Shown: positions 7,105 through 9,487 of the stretch, piece after piece
Position numbering within the stretch: position 1 is the first letter of the stretch
How the letters are laid out: each line of letters begins with the position of its first letter
Assembly (NCBI GenBank): GCA_946478645.1
Contig: CAMLCW010000200.1
Location: 1 to 9,487, forward strand
Reading direction: 5' to 3'
Source: an uncultured Variovorax sp.
GTDB taxonomy: Bacteria; Pseudomonadota; Gammaproteobacteria; Burkholderiales; Burkholderiaceae
Length of the DNA: 9,487 bases
Made by a program: the position numbers and the translations under genes
The notes under the pieces: model-generated
Seen by the model: only the letters and a program-made list of their open reading frames with translations
What the model was told of the DNA's origin: nothing
Database searches by the model: none

Positions 7105-7982
7105 CAGTCGGCCGCGTCGGCGCCGCGGGCCGGCGACACCTTGAACCAGCGCACCGCGCCGCCCTTGGTGTGCAGCACGACGAAGTCGAAGCCGCCGATC
7201 GCGTGATGCTCGCCGCGCTTGGGCACACGGCCCATCTCGTGCGCGATGAGGCCGCCGATGGTGTCGAAGTCTTCGCTGAGCTGCTCTTCGTCGAAAACGA
7301 TGCCGAAGGCCTCGGCCACGCGCTCGATCGGTGTGTCGCCGGAGACGCGGTAGGTGTGGTCGGCCAGGCCGAAGATGTCGCCTTCGTCCTCGGCGATGTC
7401 GAATTCGTCCTCGATCTCGCCGACGATCTGTTCGAGCACGTCCTCGATGGTGATGAGGCCGGCCACCCGGCCGAACTCGTCGATCACGATCGCGAGATGG
7501 TTGCGGTTGCCGCGGAACTCGCGCAGCAGGTCGTTCAGGCCCTTGCTCTCGGGCACGAAGGTGGCGGGGCGCAGCAGCGCGCGGATGTTCAGTCCCGGCG
7601 CGCGCTGGAGCTTGAGCAGGTCCTTCGCGAGCAGGATGCCGATGATGTTTTCCTTCTCGCCTTCGTAGACCGGAAAGCGCGAGTGCGCGGTGTCGATGAC
7701 GAGGTGCAGCAGCGCGTCGTAGGGCGCATCGATGTTCACGAGGTCCATGCGCGGCGCGGCCACCATCACGTCGCCCGCGGTCATGTCGGCCATGCGCAGC
7801 ACGCCTTCGAGCATCACGCGCGACTCGGCGCCGATCACCTCGTTGTCCTCGGCGTCCGCGAGGGTTTCGATCAACTCGTCGCGCGAGTCGGGTCCGGGGT
7901 GGATGAATTCGGCCAGTTTCTGGAGGAATCCGCGCTTGTCTTCCCGTTCGACGGGAGCGCGTTCAGGGTGAGGTTCGGCCAC
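7104..7982 (-). CDS. corC: CorC/YbeX-type CBS-domain protein
   Basis: This 292-residue soluble protein belongs to the HlyC/CorC family. After a charged N-terminus (REDKRGFLQKLAEFI, 13-27) come a CBS pair, about 70-125 (MTAGDVMVAAPRMDLV, SRFPVYEG, GILLAKDLL) and 135-190 (LLRPATFVPESKGLNDLL, IVIDEFGRVAGLITIEDVLE). The C-terminal CorC_HlyC transporter-associated domain spans about 205-285 (YRVSGDTPIERV, DTIGGLIAHEMGRVP). There is no membrane domain, as expected for the short YbeX form. It was linked historically to Mg/Co efflux; YbeX in E. coli is also linked to ribosome metabolism, and the gene regularly sits before lnt. The start is GTG 7982, the only start codon after the in-frame upstream stop that keeps the conserved N-terminus. 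No Shine-Dalgarno motif is visible before it. No convincing promoter was found in the 104-nt gap to the GNAT gene. Confidence 0.95.
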   Translation of the reverse strand: MAEPHPERAPVEREDKRGFLQKLAEFIHPGPDSRDELIETLADAEDNEVIGAESRVMLEGVLRMADMTAGDVMVAAPRMDLVNIDAPYDALLHLVIDTAHSRFPVYEGEKENIIGILLAKDLLKLQRAPGLNIRALLRPATFVPESKGLNDLLREFRGNRNHLAIVIDEFGRVAGLITIEDVLEQIVGEIEDEFDIAEDEGDIFGLADHTYRVSGDTPIERVAEAFGIVFDEEQLSEDFDTIGGLIAHEMGRVPKRGEHHAIGGFDFVVLHTKGGAVRWFKVSPARGADAAD

Positions 7983-8086
7983 TGCGGGAGGCGTAGTTGA
8001 AGAGACACAAGGATACCGGATTGCGCGTGACAGGCTCTACCCCGTTGATTCCCGGTGCCGACGGACGGCGCCCCCAGCGGTCCGGG
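7983..8086. other. Intergenic gap between the GNAT gene and corC
   Basis: This 104-nt stretch separates the GNAT stop from the corC GTG. It holds a weak -10-like TATCCT on the minus strand (complement of 8010-8015) with no acceptable -35, and a GC-rich imperfect inverted repeat at 8054-8072 that carries a mismatch in minus-strand RNA. No terminator or RNA gene can be supported. Confidence 0.3.
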
Positions 8087-8815
8087 CTACTGGGCCGACT
8101 TGCCGCGCGCGTCGCGGATGCCGCTGCGCACTTCCTGGAGGCTCGCGAGAAAGGCCCAGAACTGCTTGGCGCGGCTCTTGAGGTGGTAGTCGACCGCCGC
8201 GAAGTGCTCGAGCGCGATCTCGCTCATGCGGCTGTCGAGCGTGGCACCCGGCAGCTGCAGGTGCGCCTCGGACTCCGAACCGCTGCGCACCACCGTGGCG
8301 CCGGCATTGCGGGCGATCTTCAGCATGGCGGCGTTCTCGCTCAGTGCATGGATGAAGAGCATGCCCACGCCCTCGTTGCGGGCGACGACGACGGCGCGTT
8401 CGAACAGCCGGGCGCCGTAGCCGCGGCCACGCGCGTGCGCGGCCACCGAGACGCCGAATTCGGCGCAATCGCTGTGCTGGCCCGCCGGCGCGAAGGCGAG
8501 GTGTGCCATGGCGATCAGGTCGAGCCGACGGTTGTAGATGCCGAAGAGCTCGTCGCGGTCGAAGTCGAGCCCGTCGACGTAGCGCTGCACCTGTGCGTCG
8601 CCCGCGGCGTAGCCGAAGCGCAGGTAGCGGTCGTGCGGCGAAAGCGCCAGCAGGTGGCGCGCGATGCGGTCGCGCTCGCGCGGGCCGATCGAACGGATCG
8701 GCACCATGACGGGTGCGGGCGCGGGCGTCGCGCGCGGTTGCGCCTCAACCATCGGCGCCTTCAGGAACGAGCCGAGGCCGAGAGACGCCTGCAGAAGGGT
8801 CTTGGCGGTAAGCAT
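8087..8815 (-). CDS. GNAT-family N-acetyltransferase
   Basis: This 242-residue protein has a GNAT fold in its centre. The acetyl-CoA-binding motif A is seen as GVSVAAHARGRGYGARLFER (121-140), with the R/QxxGxG/A core at 129-134, and a motif-B-like helix follows in ALSENAAMLKIARNAGA (157-173). PIRSIGPRERDRIARHLL (39-56) and SPHDRYLRFGYA (59-70) form the N-terminal helices of a subgroup common in proteobacteria, where LSPHDRYLRF-type motifs recur. Residues 1-36 are an extension rich in Ala and Pro with no recognisable domain, so translation could also begin at the internal Met22. The enzyme would transfer an acetyl group from acetyl-CoA to an amine on a small molecule or protein; the acceptor cannot be read from the sequence. 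It stands in front of corC-lnt on the same strand but 104 nt away, and has a candidate promoter of its own. Confidence 0.85.
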   Translation of the reverse strand: MLTAKTLLQASLGLGSFLKAPMVEAQPRATPAPAPVMVPIRSIGPRERDRIARHLLALSPHDRYLRFGYAAGDAQVQRYVDGLDFDRDELFGIYNRRLDLIAMAHLAFAPAGQHSDCAEFGVSVAAHARGRGYGARLFERAVVVARNEGVGMLFIHALSENAAMLKIARNAGATVVRSGSESEAHLQLPGATLDSRMSEIALEHFAAVDYHLKSRAKQFWAFLASLQEVRSGIRDARGKSAQ

Positions 8816-8821
8816 GGATCG

Positions 8822-8849
8822 AATATAAGGGTTTTCCCTTAACTTCCAA
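8822..8849 (-). promoter_or_regulatory. Candidate sigma-70 promoter of the GNAT gene, predicting a leaderless mRNA
   Basis: On the minus strand TTGGAA (complement 8844-8849, 4 of 6 to TTGACA) and TATATT (complement 8822-8827, 5 of 6 to TATAAT) are separated by 16 bp. With usual -10 to +1 spacing, transcription would begin at 8815, the A of the GNAT ATG. The absence of a Shine-Dalgarno motif close to that ATG agrees with a leaderless transcript. AT content here is clearly above that of the surroundings. Confidence 0.5.
8826..8841. promoter_or_regulatory. Palindromic operator candidate inside the GNAT promoter
   Basis: TAAGGG (8826-8831), spacer TTTT and CCCTTA (8836-8841) form a perfect 6-bp-arm inverted repeat. 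It fills the space between the proposed -35 and -10 and overlaps the -10 by two bases, the position of a repressor site or of an activator that distorts the spacer. The regulator is unknown; the Lrp-type gene next door is a candidate but the motif does not resemble the known Lrp consensus. Confidence 0.4.
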
Positions 8850-8900
8850 GTCCACAGGGGTACTTTCCGGCTTCATTTGTGAACAGATTGTGGATCGCAC

Positions 8901-8916
8901 GTGGCGTCGGCGCCAC
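8901..8916 (-). terminator. Hairpin just after the Lrp-type gene, possible terminator
   Basis: GTGGCG (8901-8906), loop TCGG and CGCCAC (8911-8916) form a perfect 6-bp GC-rich stem beginning 10 nt after the regulator's stop codon on the minus strand. No U-run follows, so termination would be weak or Rho-assisted. Confidence 0.35.
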
Positions 8917-8926
8917 CGGTTCGTGG

Positions 8927-9400
8927 CTAGATAGGTACAGCCGTGGTGGCCTTCACCCGGTCGAGCACGAAGCTGGTCTTGCAATCCTCGACGCTTGGAT
9001 GCTTGAGCAGGGTGTCCATGATGAAGCGGCTGTAGTGGCCCATGTCGGCCACCACCACGCGCAGCAGGTAGTCCATCTCGCCCGTGAGCGCCGCGCATTC
9101 GACCACTTCGGGCCAGGTCTGGACGCTGGCGCGGAACAGGTCCATCGGATTGCGCTTGTGGCTTTCGGTGTGCTTCTCGAGCCGGACGTTGAGATAGGCC
9201 GTGAGCCCGAGTCCCACGACTTCGGGGCGCACGAGCGCCACGTAGCGGTCGATCACCCCGCTTTCCTCCAGGCGCTTGACGCGCCGCAGCACGGCACTCG
9301 GCGAGAGGCTGACCTGCTCCGCGATCTGGTCGTAGGTGGCGCGGCCGTCTGCCTGGAGTGTGCGCAGAATCAGCCGATCGATCTTGTCCAATGCTTCCAT
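8927..9400 (-). CDS. Lrp/AsnC-family transcriptional regulator
   Basis: This 157-residue DNA-binding protein has the standard two-part Lrp/AsnC layout. Residues about 4-52 form the winged helix-turn-helix: LDKIDRLILRTLQADGR (4-20), then TYDQIAEQVSLSPSAVLRRV (22-41) as the HTH. GVIDRYVALVRPEVVGL (48-64) leads into the RAM ligand-binding and oligomerisation domain at about 65-150, with AALTGEMDYLLRVVVADM (103-120) and FIMDTLLKHPSVEDCKTSFVLD (126-147) as its core. The family senses amino acids or related metabolites and often controls a divergent neighbour. Length is typical. ATG 9400 is the obvious start, although no Shine-Dalgarno motif is visible before it. A + strand start codon only 62 nt away at 9463 may mark the divergent target, outside this window. 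The effector is unknown. Confidence 0.93.
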   Translation of the reverse strand: MEALDKIDRLILRTLQADGRATYDQIAEQVSLSPSAVLRRVKRLEESGVIDRYVALVRPEVVGLGLTAYLNVRLEKHTESHKRNPMDLFRASVQTWPEVVECAALTGEMDYLLRVVVADMGHYSRFIMDTLLKHPSVEDCKTSFVLDRVKATTAVPI

Positions 9401-9462
9401 GGCTGGATTTTTGCAGGTTTACTGCGTCTGCGCGCGCTTCTGCGCCCGACAACGCTGAATTC
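9401..9462. promoter_or_regulatory. Putative divergent regulatory region upstream of the Lrp-type gene
   Basis: The 62 nt between the regulator's ATG and the + strand ATG at 9463 would hold both promoters and any Lrp-type operator if the latter gene is real. A short repeat GCAG-GTTTA-CTGC (9413-9425) and an AT-rich patch at 9407-9421 are the only visible structure. No convincing -35/-10 pair is seen on either strand. Confidence 0.3.
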
Positions 9463-9487
9463 ATGAACGGCTTCCGACCTACATTCG
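9463..9487 (+). CDS. Possible start of a divergent gene, truncated by the window edge
   Basis: ATG 9463 opens eight codons (MNGFRPTF) that run off the window. The position, divergent from and 62 nt away from an Lrp/AsnC gene, is where the regulated target is commonly found. There is no clear Shine-Dalgarno motif and too few residues to identify a product, so this is weak. Confidence 0.25.

Noticed and set aside
4147..7206. Very long + strand open frame of about 1,000 codons spanning the end of the permease, the oxidoreductase and lnt
   Set aside because: It is out of frame with the oxidoreductase and antisense to lnt, both of which have clear family motifs. Its composition (Arg, Ala, Gly, His, Gln repeats) is typical of GC-rich shadow frames.
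5534..7228. Minus-strand open frame of about 560 codons overlapping lnt in another frame
   Set aside because: Arg/Ala-rich translation without motifs; lnt in the neighbouring frame has the full catalytic triad.
8054..8072. GC-rich inverted repeat between the GNAT gene and corC as a terminator
   Set aside because: The arms have one mismatch that is A-C in minus-strand RNA, the relevant strand, and no U-tract follows.
9413..9425. GCAG-GTTTA-CTGC as an Lrp-type operator
   Set aside because: Arms are only 4 bp and the spacing does not match the 15-bp Lrp consensus; it is expected by chance in such DNA.
7170..9466. Plus-strand open frames (7170-8000, 7997-8842, 8879-9466) opposite corC, the GNAT gene and the Lrp-type gene
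   Set aside because: These are antisense shadows of well-supported genes; no ribosome site or domain supports them.
1..9487. tRNA, rRNA, CRISPR array, insertion sequence or attachment site
   Set aside because: No direct-repeat array, transposase motif, tRNA-like cloverleaf or flanking repeats were seen on either strand by reading; coding density leaves little room.

Overview
The window is a dense, high-GC bacterial chromosome segment with no tRNA, rRNA, CRISPR array or insertion sequence that I can see. Its gene content, GC-rich codon use and protein styles suggest a betaproteobacterium of the order Burkholderiales, probably Comamonadaceae (Variovorax- or Acidovorax-like). That assignment rests on recognition only; no database was searched.

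Left half (1-5551, + strand): one tightly packed catabolic and transport operon that enters from outside the window. In order it holds the C-terminal part of a CodA-like (cytosine/creatinine deaminase type) amidohydrolase, a creatininase-family amidohydrolase, a complete ABC importer (secreted NMT1/THI5-like binding protein, ATPase, permease) and an FAD-binding PCMH-type oxidoreductase. Gaps are short (10 to 67 nt) and one junction is an ATGA overlap. The likely theme is import of a small cyclic nitrogen compound (pyrimidine, hydantoin or creatinine type), followed by deamination, ring amide hydrolysis and a flavin-dependent oxidation. The substrate is not established by the sequence.

Junction (5547-5570): the oxidoreductase and lnt converge on a perfect 10-bp stem, 4-nt loop hairpin that contains both stop codons.

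Right half (5566-9400, - strand): read in transcription order from the right, an Lrp/AsnC-family regulator, a GNAT-family acetyltransferase, corC (ybeX, a CBS-pair protein) and lnt (apolipoprotein N-acyltransferase). corC and lnt are translationally coupled through a TGATG junction and form the conserved envelope pair. The acetyltransferase has its own candidate promoter, which contains a palindrome and would give a leaderless mRNA. At the right edge a start codon at 9463 on the + strand may begin a gene divergent from the Lrp-type regulator, but only eight codons are visible.

The most interesting items are the combined deaminase, creatininase, importer and oxidase cluster as a possible undescribed N-heterocycle pathway, the stop-codon-containing convergent hairpin, and the palindromic promoter of the GNAT gene.
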